Assembly (NCBI RefSeq): GCF_002278135.3
Contig: NZ_CP029425.2
Location: 4,378,001 to 4,442,000, forward strand
Direction: 5' to 3'
Length of the DNA: 64,000 nt
Source: Bradyrhizobium ottawaense
GTDB taxonomy: Bacteria > Pseudomonadota > Alphaproteobacteria > Rhizobiales > Xanthobacteraceae
A program made the position numbers and the translations under genes. Within the stretch, counting starts at the first letter, position 1. Each line of letters opens with the position of its first letter. Below are positions 48,255 through 55,938 of the stretch, piece after piece. Under the pieces are notes generated by a model. That model was not told the DNA's origin and did no database searches. It saw nothing but the letters and a program-made list of their open reading frames with translations.

Positions 48255-48356
48255 ACTAAGCGCTCCCCCGCGCAACGCCTCGCTCCACCAATTTGCAATG
48301 TGTAACGCAGACACAGATCCGCATCCTCGCGGCTCACTCTGCCCGAGCTTTGCTCA

Positions 48357-48915
48357 TCTCATCGCCCTCTTTGTCAGAGGGCGCAGGGAAGACCGGGTGC
48401 CGGCTGGCACCCGCGGTCCACTGTGCGAAACCTGCGTGACAAGAAGCTGCACAGCGGCATACAGGTGTAGCCAGGACAACCCGGCCTTCCCTGCGCAGTG
48501 GTTTGACGGCTTATGTCGTGCTCTCCCCGGGGAGCGTTGCACTATTGCCCCCGTCGCCTTGCGGATGGCTGATGCGCTTGCCCGGTTGAGCAATACACAT
48601 CACCGCAAGACTTGGCGCACAGACCCCGGGCGCCAGGACGACACGATTTTGCCGTACGCCGATCACACCGGTCGTGTGCGCGAGGTCTTTGCTCACGGCG
48701 CTCCGCCCTGCAAAACCCTTCGCGCCGATGTAACCCACGTCCACCGCAGCTCACCCCACGTTTCGTGACGATCGCGATACGCCCCTCTGACCGGGGTGAG
48801 GTGGCCGGACAATGCGACAAAGCCGAAATTCTGTAAAGGCGAATATTTTCGCATGCGCGTCTTGCCCCACGGCTAGCGTGTTTTGCCCGTCGGGCAGCGC
48901 AACCGCTTGTAGGCT
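48357..48915 (-). repeat. long dispersed repeat, copy 2 (inverted partner at 28430-28989)
   Basis: Reverse-complement copy of 28430-28989. The hairpins are kept: GGGTGCC-GGCT-GGCACCC (48395-48412) and GCCCTCT-TTGTC-AGAGGGC (48364-48382). In the other copy the second hairpin has a different loop and end pair but still closes, which suggests selection on structure. Short open frames exist but the two copies differ at all codon positions. Confidence 0.85.
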
Positions 48916-48970
48916 AGGAGCCGGATTGCGCCTGCGATCCCATCCGGGCGACGGGAGCTGCGGCCCCCGT

Positions 48971-49059
48971 TGATCCACAGGCTGTCCGCAGCATATCCAC
49001 AGGACCGCCATCGCGAATTCGTCAGCCGGCGCGAGCCACTTGCTGCGCACACATCCACA
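48971..49059 (+). promoter_or_regulatory. cluster of three DnaA-box-like sites
   Basis: TGATCCACA (48971), ATATCCACA (48993) and ACATCCACA (49051) each match the DnaA box TTATCCACA at 7-8 of 9 positions, all in one orientation within 89 bp of intergenic DNA. They may titrate or respond to DnaA; there are no replication genes nearby. Confidence 0.35.
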
Positions 49060-49064
49060 GGTCC

Positions 49065-49325
49065 TCAGCCGCCGGCCTGATCGAACACGCTGCGGCAGGC
49101 TTCGCTCAGGCTCGAGCGGTTGCGCCGCAGGCACGCCGTGATGGCGCGGACGTTGGGGATTTCGCCGGCGCAGAGCCGGTAGACGTCGGGCGTGCAGGCC
49201 CGGCGCTGTTCGGCCGTCCCCTGCGCGTGGGCGGCGGACGCAAACAGCGTCAGGAACAGCCCGACCGTGGAGGCGCGGCGCGCCCGGCTCTTCACACCCG
49301 CAAACCGCAAGAACCTCGCCTTCAT
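49065..49325 (-). CDS. small secreted Cys-containing protein, 86 residues
   Basis: A basic N-terminus and signal peptide (ASTVGLFLTLFASAAHAQG) precede a short mature part RACTPDVYRLCAGEIPNVRA ITACLRRNR with four Cys. This CxxDxxRLCxGxxP...CL pattern is that of the small cysteine-rich-repeat proteins frequent in Bradyrhizobium. Function unknown. A perfect CRP consensus site lies 84 bp upstream. Confidence 0.78.
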   Translation of the reverse strand: MKARFLRFAGVKSRARRASTVGLFLTLFASAAHAQGTAEQRRACTPDVYRLCAGEIPNVRAITACLRRNRSSLSEACRSVFDQAGG

Positions 49326-49408
49326 GACCAGTCTCCCGTTCCGCCGTGCCCGCTCCAGCCTGCATTGAGCCGGTATGCGAAGGGGTAGGAGAAATAAACC
49401 GCCGAGGA

Positions 49409-49424
49409 TGTGATCTCTTTCACA
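49409..49424. promoter_or_regulatory. CRP/CAP consensus site
   Basis: TGTGA-TCTCTT-TCACA matches the CRP consensus TGTGA-N6-TCACA at every defined base. It lies between the divergent small genes at 49325 (minus) and 49587 (plus). Confidence 0.55.
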
Positions 49425-49586
49425 TTGCCGGCGCGGCGGAGGAACCTAGAGTTTCCCAGGGGATTTTTTACAAACCGCTAACCAATCGGGACCCGATCGC
49501 CGGATCGTTAAAATGCGAACGATCCGCTCAACCGGGTAACAAACCGGCTTTGCGACATTGCGCCGTCCGCGTTCTGCGAGGGTGCG

Positions 49587-49784
49587 ATGAGAAGCGAAGC
49601 CGAATTCAACTTGTTGCTGGATGCCGTCCGGGACGCCATGGTCATTGAAGACTTTGCTCGCGCGCCGGAGGAGGAGTTCGTGCCCCGCTCGTGGAGTTTT
49701 GACGCGACGCCCAAAGCCGCCAATGACAACGAGGGCGCCTGGCCCCTCCTGCCGTTCCCCGACGGATGGTACGCAGCCTGCTGA
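49587..49784 (+). CDS. 65-residue hypothetical protein
   Basis: MRSEAEFNLLLDAVRDAMVI... is acidic at the front and ends PLLPFPDGWYAAC. A GAGGG lies 7 nt before the ATG and an intrinsic terminator follows 26 bp after the stop, which together support a real transcription unit. No family recognised. Confidence 0.6.
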   Translation: MRSEAEFNLLLDAVRDAMVIEDFARAPEEEFVPRSWSFDATPKAANDNEGAWPLLPFPDGWYAAC

Positions 49785-49809
49785 GGGCTGCTTTCACGGT
49801 GAGCCGTAG

Positions 49810-49830
49810 CGCCCGCTTCGCGGGCGTTTT
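49810..49830 (+). terminator. intrinsic terminator after the 65-residue gene
   Basis: CGCCCGC-TTC-GCGGGCG, 7-bp perfect stem with a 3-nt loop, followed by TTTT. Confidence 0.75.
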
Positions 49831-49860
49831 GCCGTCGCCGGAAATCGGGCGGCGCGACGA

Positions 49861-50040
49861 TCAGGTCTTGACGCGTTCCTCGCCATCCTGCGGCGCCCGG
49901 TCGGGTGCGGCCGATGGAAAGATGCTGTCATAGATCGCACGGGCCTCGCGGATGAGGCGGGCCCGCTCCAGCTCGGATTTCGGGACAAATCGGACGATGT
50001 CGCCCACGGGTGCTCCAGCGCTCGTTGATGTCGGTCGCAT
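49861..50040 (-). CDS. 59-residue hypothetical protein
   Basis: From ATG 50040, MRPTSTSAGAPVGDIVRFVP then KSELERARLIREARAIYDSI and a polar tail. The DIVRFVPKSELERARLIREA core is the conserved part of small orphan proteins in Bradyrhizobium. The frame is open further upstream but the core starts here. Function unknown. Confidence 0.55.
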   Translation of the reverse strand: MRPTSTSAGAPVGDIVRFVPKSELERARLIREARAIYDSIFPSAAPDRAPQDGEERVKT

Positions 50041-50207
50041 CACTTCGCAGATGCGAAGTCTATGCCAACGGGCGTGAATCGGGGGTTCCAGCGAGCTCCG
50101 GACAAACCCGGTGATCGATCCGCCTCTCACGTCGGCAGAACGTTGCGCGCAGCATCAGCGGCGCCGGCGGCGAAATCGAATTATGGTGGGAGATCAGAGG
50201 GATATGA

Positions 50208-50281
50208 TGGAGGCCACGACCAGAATTGAACTGGTGTACACGGTTTTGCAGACCGTTGCGTAACCACTCCGCCACGTGGCC
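50208..50281 (-). tRNA. tRNA-Cys (GCA)
   Basis: A 74-nt minus-strand cloverleaf: acceptor GGCCACG/CGTGGCC, anticodon loop CTGCAAA (anticodon GCA) between ACGGT and ACCGT, T-loop TTCAATT, and encoded CCA. The 338 bp 50041-50378 hold only this gene. Confidence 0.95.
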
Positions 50282-50378
50282 CCGTAAGGCCGGAGCAATA
50301 TAGGGGATGAAGGGTTTAGGCAACCGCCTTCGTCCGATTTTGGCTGGAGGCCGCCCCGTCAGGGGGACCTTCGAACCG

Positions 50379-51146
50379 CTACGCCTTCTTCCCGCCGGAC
50401 CCCGCCAGATATTGCGCGAGAATCGTATCGGTTGCGCCGGCCGCGATGATCTTCCCCTGCTCCAGCAGGATCGCCCGGTTGCAGGTGCTCTGGATCAGCT
50501 CGATGTCATGCGAGGCGAGCACCAGGATGCCGGCGCGGGCGACGATCTCATCCAATCGCTGCCGCGCCTTCTTGCGGAATTGCTGGTCGCCGACGCCGAT
50601 CCATTCGTCGAGCAGCACGATCTCGCCCTCGACCGCGGTTGCGACCGCGAAGATCAGGCGCAGCATCATGCCGCTGGAATAGGTGCGCAGCGGCAGGTCG
50701 AGCCGGTCGCCGAGCTCGGTGAACTCGGCAATCTCCGCCCGCCGCGCGTCGATCTCGGCGCGGCGCGCGCCGATCACGAGCCCGCGCCGCATGATGTTCT
50801 CGTAACCGGTCGCTTCCTCGTCGAAGCCGGCCTGCAAATCGAACAGCGACAGGCAGCGGCCGCGCACGTCGATGCTGCCCGCCGTCGGATGATAGATGCC
50901 GGCGAGAACCCGCAGCAGCGTGGTCTTGCCGGCACCATTGGCGCCGATGATGGCGAGGCGGTCGCCGGCGCGGATATCGAGGCTGACCTCGTTCAATGCC
51001 TTGACGAGGTGCGAGACCGCCGCCTTCCGGCGCAGCGTCACGGCGCCGACGAACCGGCTGCGCAGCGAGCGGTCGCGAAACGACAGCACCGGAAACGTGA
51101 CCGAGACGTCGCGTAGCACGATGTGGGCCGTGGGGGTCATGCGCAT
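50379..51146 (-). CDS. ABC-2 exporter ATP-binding protein (polysaccharide/Wzt-KpsT type)
   Basis: A 255-residue ATPase with Walker A GANGAGKTTLL, signature LRTYSSGMMLRL and Walker B EIVLLDEWIGVGD. It aligns with Wzt/KpsT proteins that power export of lipid-linked polysaccharides, but ends without the C-terminal carbohydrate-binding domain of Wzt, so it is KpsT-like. The start at 51146 shares a base with the permease stop (TGATG). No glycosyltransferase genes lie nearby, so the cargo is unknown. Confidence 0.9.
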   Translation of the reverse strand: MRMTPTAHIVLRDVSVTFPVLSFRDRSLRSRFVGAVTLRRKAAVSHLVKALNEVSLDIRAGDRLAIIGANGAGKTTLLRVLAGIYHPTAGSIDVRGRCLSLFDLQAGFDEEATGYENIMRRGLVIGARRAEIDARRAEIAEFTELGDRLDLPLRTYSSGMMLRLIFAVATAVEGEIVLLDEWIGVGDQQFRKKARQRLDEIVARAGILVLASHDIELIQSTCNRAILLEQGKIIAAGATDTILAQYLAGSGGKKA

Positions 51147-52033
51147 CACAGCCAATACGCCACGCGATGGCGGTATTTTGCGTAGCAGCCGAGGCCGATG
51201 ACGGCCACGACGATCGCATAGAGGGCCCCTAACAGCCATTGCTCCGCATCGGTCGGCTGCGACAACAGAGGCCGCCGCACCAGATCGAGCAGCGTCGCGA
51301 ACGGATTGACCCGCGTCAGCCAGTGAAACGCGGTGCCGCGCGCGCTGTCCTCGGTCCAGATGATCGGCGTGAGAAAGAAGACGAATTGCAGGCCGCTGAC
51401 GATCGCCGAACCAATGTCGCGAAAACGCGCGCAGAGCATGCCGAGTGCGACCGAGCCGCCGAGCAGCGCGAGGAACAGGATCGCAAACCCGGGTAGCGCG
51501 AGCAGCATGCTCCAGTGCAGCGGCCAGGGCATCACGACATAGAGCAGCACGACGATCACCAAATGATGCGCGAAGATGAGGACGTTGCGCGCGATCATCT
51601 GGAGGATATGAACGATCAGCGGCGCCGGCACCGCCTTGATGAGATGGCCGGACGCCACGAAGATGTTGGAGCCCTCCTGGAGCGTCGTGGCGATCAGGGT
51701 CCATACGATCAGGCCGACCGCGAAGGACGGCAGGAAGGTGGCGATGTCCTGCCTGAACAGCGCCGCATAGACGGTGCCGACACTTGCGATCGTCGCGGCC
51801 AGCGTCAGCGTGATCCAGAGCGGGCCGATCACGGTCCTGCGGTAGCGCAGCGAAATGTCCATCAGCGCGAGCGTGCCCCAACGATCGGGCCGCGCCGCCT
51901 GTGCCAGAATTTCCTTTGCTGCGAGCTGAATACGACTGCCCCTCAGGTTCTCGCTCTCCGATGCCGCAACAGGAGAGCAGATCGCAACCGGTGTCGGCCG
52001 ATCGTCTCTAGACGCCCGGCCCTCGCGGTGCAA
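51146..52033 (-). CDS. ABC-2 exporter permease (Wzm/KpsM type)
   Basis: A 295-residue membrane protein with six helices. It has the ABC-2 opening RWGTLALMDISLRYRRTVIG PLW, the interface helix before the first membrane span, and the late FFLTPIIWTEDSARG loop typical of polysaccharide exporters. The first ~40 residues are polar and may not be translated; Met 58 (MDISLRYRR) is too far in to be the start. It is coupled to the ATPase gene. Confidence 0.88.
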   Translation of the reverse strand: MHREGRASRDDRPTPVAICSPVAASESENLRGSRIQLAAKEILAQAARPDRWGTLALMDISLRYRRTVIGPLWITLTLAATIASVGTVYAALFRQDIATFLPSFAVGLIVWTLIATTLQEGSNIFVASGHLIKAVPAPLIVHILQMIARNVLIFAHHLVIVVLLYVVMPWPLHWSMLLALPGFAILFLALLGGSVALGMLCARFRDIGSAIVSGLQFVFFLTPIIWTEDSARGTAFHWLTRVNPFATLLDLVRRPLLSQPTDAEQWLLGALYAIVVAVIGLGCYAKYRHRVAYWL

Positions 52034-52061
52034 TCGACCGTACAGATGAACTAGGCCGAAG

Positions 52062-52796
52062 TCAGGCTCGTTTGCGCCGCCGGAAGTCGCGCCGGCCCTT
52101 CGGGGCAGGCTTGGGCGCCAATTCCGGCATCTCGGCCTGGACCTCGCGGTAGCGCGTTAACAGGCGTTCAAAGCTCGCATTCAGCGTCTCGGCGATGTCA
52201 GGACGCCGCTCGAGCCCGGCGAGAATCGTCGCCGCAGCCTCGATCGTGGAGAGCCCGTCCTTGCGCGGCTCCTTGCGCAGACGCCCATAGCGCGAGGGAT
52301 GCGCCGGGTTGAGGATCACGCGCTGGCATTTGAGCATCCAGGGATTGCGCCACCACAGCGCCTTGGCCTGGCTCCAGGTGCCGTCGAGCAGCACGATTCC
52401 TTCGAGCTTGCCGAGGATTCCGCGCTGGTTCTCCGCGACCTCGCCCTTGCGGTTGAGCGCGACGATCTCGCCTTCCGCTTCGAGATCGGCGGCGCGGGAC
52501 GAGCCGAGATAGAGCACGGCCCAATGCGAGGCGTTCTCGACCGGCCGTCCCAGCGCCTTGGACAGGCTCGGCCAGGACAGGCCGACCCGCACTGTGGCAT
52601 CGGCAAAATGCCGGGCCAGCAGCCGCGCGGTGCCGAGCGCCCTGTCCTGCTCCTGCGGATGCTGCAGGATCAGGAGCCCGAGGCGGCTCTTTTCAATCGG
52701 CGTGACGCTGTCGCAGATGCACAGCGGCATCGGCTTCTGGCAATGCGGGCACTCGGGGATCGGATCGGCGGCGGCAATATCTGGCGGGTTCGACAT
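52062..52796 (-). CDS. DTW-domain tRNA-uridine aminocarboxypropyltransferase
   Basis: A 244-residue protein of the TapT/DTWD family that puts acp3 on tRNA uridine. The zinc site CPHCQKPMPLCICD opens it (residues about 15-28), followed by LLILQHPQEQDRALGTARLL and the eponymous LLDGTWSQAKALWW. The start at 52796 (MSNPPDIAA) is preferred over 52832. It ends with a basic tail (GRRDFRRRKRA). It lies 37 bp past the RND operon on the same strand. Confidence 0.92.
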   Translation of the reverse strand: MSNPPDIAAADPIPECPHCQKPMPLCICDSVTPIEKSRLGLLILQHPQEQDRALGTARLLARHFADATVRVGLSWPSLSKALGRPVENASHWAVLYLGSSRAADLEAEGEIVALNRKGEVAENQRGILGKLEGIVLLDGTWSQAKALWWRNPWMLKCQRVILNPAHPSRYGRLRKEPRKDGLSTIEAAATILAGLERRPDIAETLNASFERLLTRYREVQAEMPELAPKPAPKGRRDFRRRKRA

Positions 52797-52833
52797 GGGC
52801 GCCGCTATACGCTTGATGCGGCGCTTCAACAAC

Positions 52834-55800
52834 CTATTCCGCCGGCGCAGGCACCGGACGCGGCTCCGACCGCCGCCGCAGGCGGTCGATCAAGAGGTAG
52901 ATCACGGGCGTGGTGTAGAGCGTCAGGATCTGCGAGACGAACAGGCCGCCGATGATGGTGATGCCGAGCGGACGGCGCAGCTCGGTGCCGGGGCCGGTCG
53001 CGACCACGAGCGGAATGCCGGCGAACAGCGCCGCCATGGTCGTCATCAGGATCGGGCGGAAGCGCGCCTGGCAGGCCTCGAAGATCGCCTCCGCCGAGGA
53101 CAGGCCGCGCTGGCGCTCGGCGTCGAGCGCGAAATCCACCATCATGATGCCGTTCTTCTTGACGATGCCGATCAACAGGATGATGCCGACGAAGGCGATC
53201 ACCGTCAGCGGCGTGTTGGTGAGCTGCAGGGCGAGCAGCGCACCGAGCCCGGCCGAGGGCAGCGTCGAGATGATCGTGAGCGGATGGGCGAGGCTCTCAT
53301 AGAGCACCCCGAGCACGATATACATCGCCACCAGCGCGCCGAGGATCAGCAGCGGCTGCCGGCCGCTGGTCTTGGCGAAGTCGCCGGCATTGCCGTCGAA
53401 GCTGCCGCGGATGCCTTCGGGCATGTGCAGTTCCTCCACCGCCCGCTGGATGTTCTGGGTCGCTGCCTGAAGCTGCACGTCCGGCAGCAGGTTGAACGAC
53501 ACCGTCGTCGAGGGAAACGACTGCGAGTGATAGACCGCGAGCGCGGCCAACCCACGCGTCGCGTGCACCACGGCCGACAGCGGCACCTGCGCGTCGCCCG
53601 CACCGGCGACGTAGATGCGGTCGAGATTGGAGGGATCGACCTGGAACTTCGGATCGATCTCCAGCACGGTCATGTATTGGTTGCGCTGGGTGTAGATGAT
53701 CGAGATCTGCCGCTGCGAGAACGCGTTGTTCAGCGCATTATCGATATCCTGGACCCTGACGCCGAGCGCCGAGGCCTTCTGGCGGTCGATCGCGAGCGTG
53801 AGCTGAAGCCCGCCGGGATCGCGGTCGCTGGAGATGTCGGTGATGCCCTCGACGCTCTCCATGCGCTTGGCCACGATCGGCGCCCATTTCTGCAGCAGGC
53901 CGAGGTCGGTGCTGGTCAGCGTGTACTGGTAGTCGGAATCGCTCTGCCGCCCGCCGGCGCGGACGTCCTGGGCGGCGAACATGAAGAGGCGGATGCCGGG
54001 CACGGGATACAGCGCGCGCCTCAGACGGTCGATCACGACCTGCGTCGAGACGTGGTCGCGCTCCTCCGGCGGCTTCAGGCTGATATACATGACGCCGCGG
54101 TTCGAGGTCGCTCCCCCCGGCCCGCCTCCGGCGCCGACGGTCGAGCCGATGCCGGCCACGGCCGGGTCCTGCATCACGATGTCGGCGAGCCGCTGCTGCA
54201 GGCCGAGCATCGACTGGAACGAGATGTCGGCCGAGGCGCGCGTCGCTCCGATCACGAAGCCGGAATCGTCGGTCGGGAAATAGCCCTTGGGGACCTTGAT
54301 GTAGAGCGTCACGGTGAGACCGATGGTGGCGAAGAACACCAGCAGCGTCGCCAGCGGGTAGTCCAGCACGGTGCGCAAGGTTCGGGCGTAAAAGGCGACG
54401 ATGCGCGTCAGCGAGCCCTCGATGATGCGATCGAACAGCGTCGCCGTGCCGGACGTGGCCTGCCGGATGTAATGGGCGCAGATCATCGGCGTGACCGTGA
54501 GCGACACCAGCGTCGAGACCAGGATGGCGAAGGTCAGCGTCAGCGAGAATTCGCGCAAGAGGCGACCGACGATGCCGTCCATGAAGATCAGCGGCGTGAA
54601 CGCCGCGATCAGCGACAGGCTGATCGAGACCACCGTGAAGCCGATCTGCCTCGCGCCCTCCAGCGCCGCCCGAAGCGGCCGCATGCCGTGCTCGAGATTG
54701 CGATACATGTTCTCGATCATGACGATGGCGTCGTCGACCACGAAACCGACCGAGATCGCGAGCGCCATCAGCGACAGATTGTCGATCGAGAAGCCCGCGA
54801 CCCACATGCCGGCGCAGGTTCCGGCCAGCGCCAGCGGCACCGAGATGCCGGCCGCGATCGTCGGCGTCAGCCTGCGCAGGAACACGAACACCACGACCAT
54901 CACCAGGACCGCGGTCGCCAGCAATGTCCATTGCATGTCGAGCACGCTGGCGCGGATCGTCCCGGTGCGGTCGACCAGGGTGGAGATCTCGACGCCGGCC
55001 GGAATCCACTGCTTCAGCTGGGGGACCAGCGCCTTTACCCTGTCGACGGTATCGATGACGTTGGCATCGCCCTGCTTGGTGATCTGGATCAGCACCGCCG
55101 GCTGCTTGTTGAACCAGGCGATCGAGCGCGCGTTTCGGACGGAATCCTCGATGTCGGCGACGTCGGACAGCCGCACGAAATTGCCGTTGGCGCTCTTGAT
55201 GACGATGTCGCGGAACTCTTTCGCCGTGCGCATCTGCTTGTTGAGGGCCAGCGTCTCGCTCTGGCGCTCGCCGTTGAAGATGCCGACGGGGCCGAGCGGG
55301 TTGGCGTTGACGATCGCGGTCCTGACGTCGTCGGTGGCGATGCCGGCGTTCGACAGCGCGACGGGGTTGAGCTGGACCCGCACGGCCGGCTGGTCGGCGC
55401 CTGATACCGTGACGTCGCCGACTCCAGGCACCTGCGAGATGCGCTGCGCCAGCACCGTGTCGGCGACGTCGTAAATCGCGCTGGCGGATAGCGTCTTGGA
55501 GGTCAGCGCCAGCACGAAGACGGGCGCGCCGGCGGTGTTGGCCTTGCGGAAGCGCGGCAGCGTCGGCAGGTCGCTCGGCAAGTCGACCATCGCGGCGTTG
55601 ATCGCTGCCTGCACGTCGCGCGCGGCCTTGTCGATGTTGCGGCCGATGTCGAACTGGAGCTGGATGCTGGTATTGCCGAGCGTCGAGGTCGAGGTGATCT
55701 GGTTGATGCCCGAGATCTCGCCGAGCCGCCGCTCCAGGGGTGAAGCCACCGTGGCCGCCATCACCGACGGGTCGGCGCCGGGCCGGCTGGCCGAGACGAA

Positions 55801-55938
55801 GATGGCGGGAAAGTCGACGTTCGGGACCGAGGCGACGGGAAGGAAATCGTAGGCGACCACACCCAGCAGGAACAACCCGATCGACAGCAGCGTGGTGGCA
55901 ACCGGGCGGCGGATGAAGGGCTCCGAGATCGATGCCAT
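52834..55938 (-). CDS. RND efflux pump permease, second pump (MdtC-like)
   Basis: A 1034-residue proton-driven inner-membrane transporter with 12 helices and two large periplasmic loops. It starts MASISEPFIRRPVATTLLSIG, the RND opening, and overlaps the first pump's stop as ATGA. The helix-4 region holds SLMALAISVGFVVDDAIVM with the proton-relay Asp pair, and the C-terminal half has the mirror segments. It forms with the preceding gene a two-pump MdtB/MdtC-like pair. Substrates are not predictable. Confidence 0.93.
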   Translation of the reverse strand: MASISEPFIRRPVATTLLSIGLFLLGVVAYDFLPVASVPNVDFPAIFVSASRPGADPSVMAATVASPLERRLGEISGINQITSTSTLGNTSIQLQFDIGRNIDKAARDVQAAINAAMVDLPSDLPTLPRFRKANTAGAPVFVLALTSKTLSASAIYDVADTVLAQRISQVPGVGDVTVSGADQPAVRVQLNPVALSNAGIATDDVRTAIVNANPLGPVGIFNGERQSETLALNKQMRTAKEFRDIVIKSANGNFVRLSDVADIEDSVRNARSIAWFNKQPAVLIQITKQGDANVIDTVDRVKALVPQLKQWIPAGVEISTLVDRTGTIRASVLDMQWTLLATAVLVMVVVFVFLRRLTPTIAAGISVPLALAGTCAGMWVAGFSIDNLSLMALAISVGFVVDDAIVMIENMYRNLEHGMRPLRAALEGARQIGFTVVSISLSLIAAFTPLIFMDGIVGRLLREFSLTLTFAILVSTLVSLTVTPMICAHYIRQATSGTATLFDRIIEGSLTRIVAFYARTLRTVLDYPLATLLVFFATIGLTVTLYIKVPKGYFPTDDSGFVIGATRASADISFQSMLGLQQRLADIVMQDPAVAGIGSTVGAGGGPGGATSNRGVMYISLKPPEERDHVSTQVVIDRLRRALYPVPGIRLFMFAAQDVRAGGRQSDSDYQYTLTSTDLGLLQKWAPIVAKRMESVEGITDISSDRDPGGLQLTLAIDRQKASALGVRVQDIDNALNNAFSQRQISIIYTQRNQYMTVLEIDPKFQVDPSNLDRIYVAGAGDAQVPLSAVVHATRGLAALAVYHSQSFPSTTVSFNLLPDVQLQAATQNIQRAVEELHMPEGIRGSFDGNAGDFAKTSGRQPLLILGALVAMYIVLGVLYESLAHPLTIISTLPSAGLGALLALQLTNTPLTVIAFVGIILLIGIVKKNGIMMVDFALDAERQRGLSSAEAIFEACQARFRPILMTTMAALFAGIPLVVATGPGTELRRPLGITIIGGLFVSQILTLYTTPVIYLLIDRLRRRSEPRPVPAPAE

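Noticed and set aside
47956..48768. A 270-codon frame across the palindromic repeat and the long repeat
   Set aside because: It crosses two different repeat elements, and the other copies of these repeats do not keep the frame.
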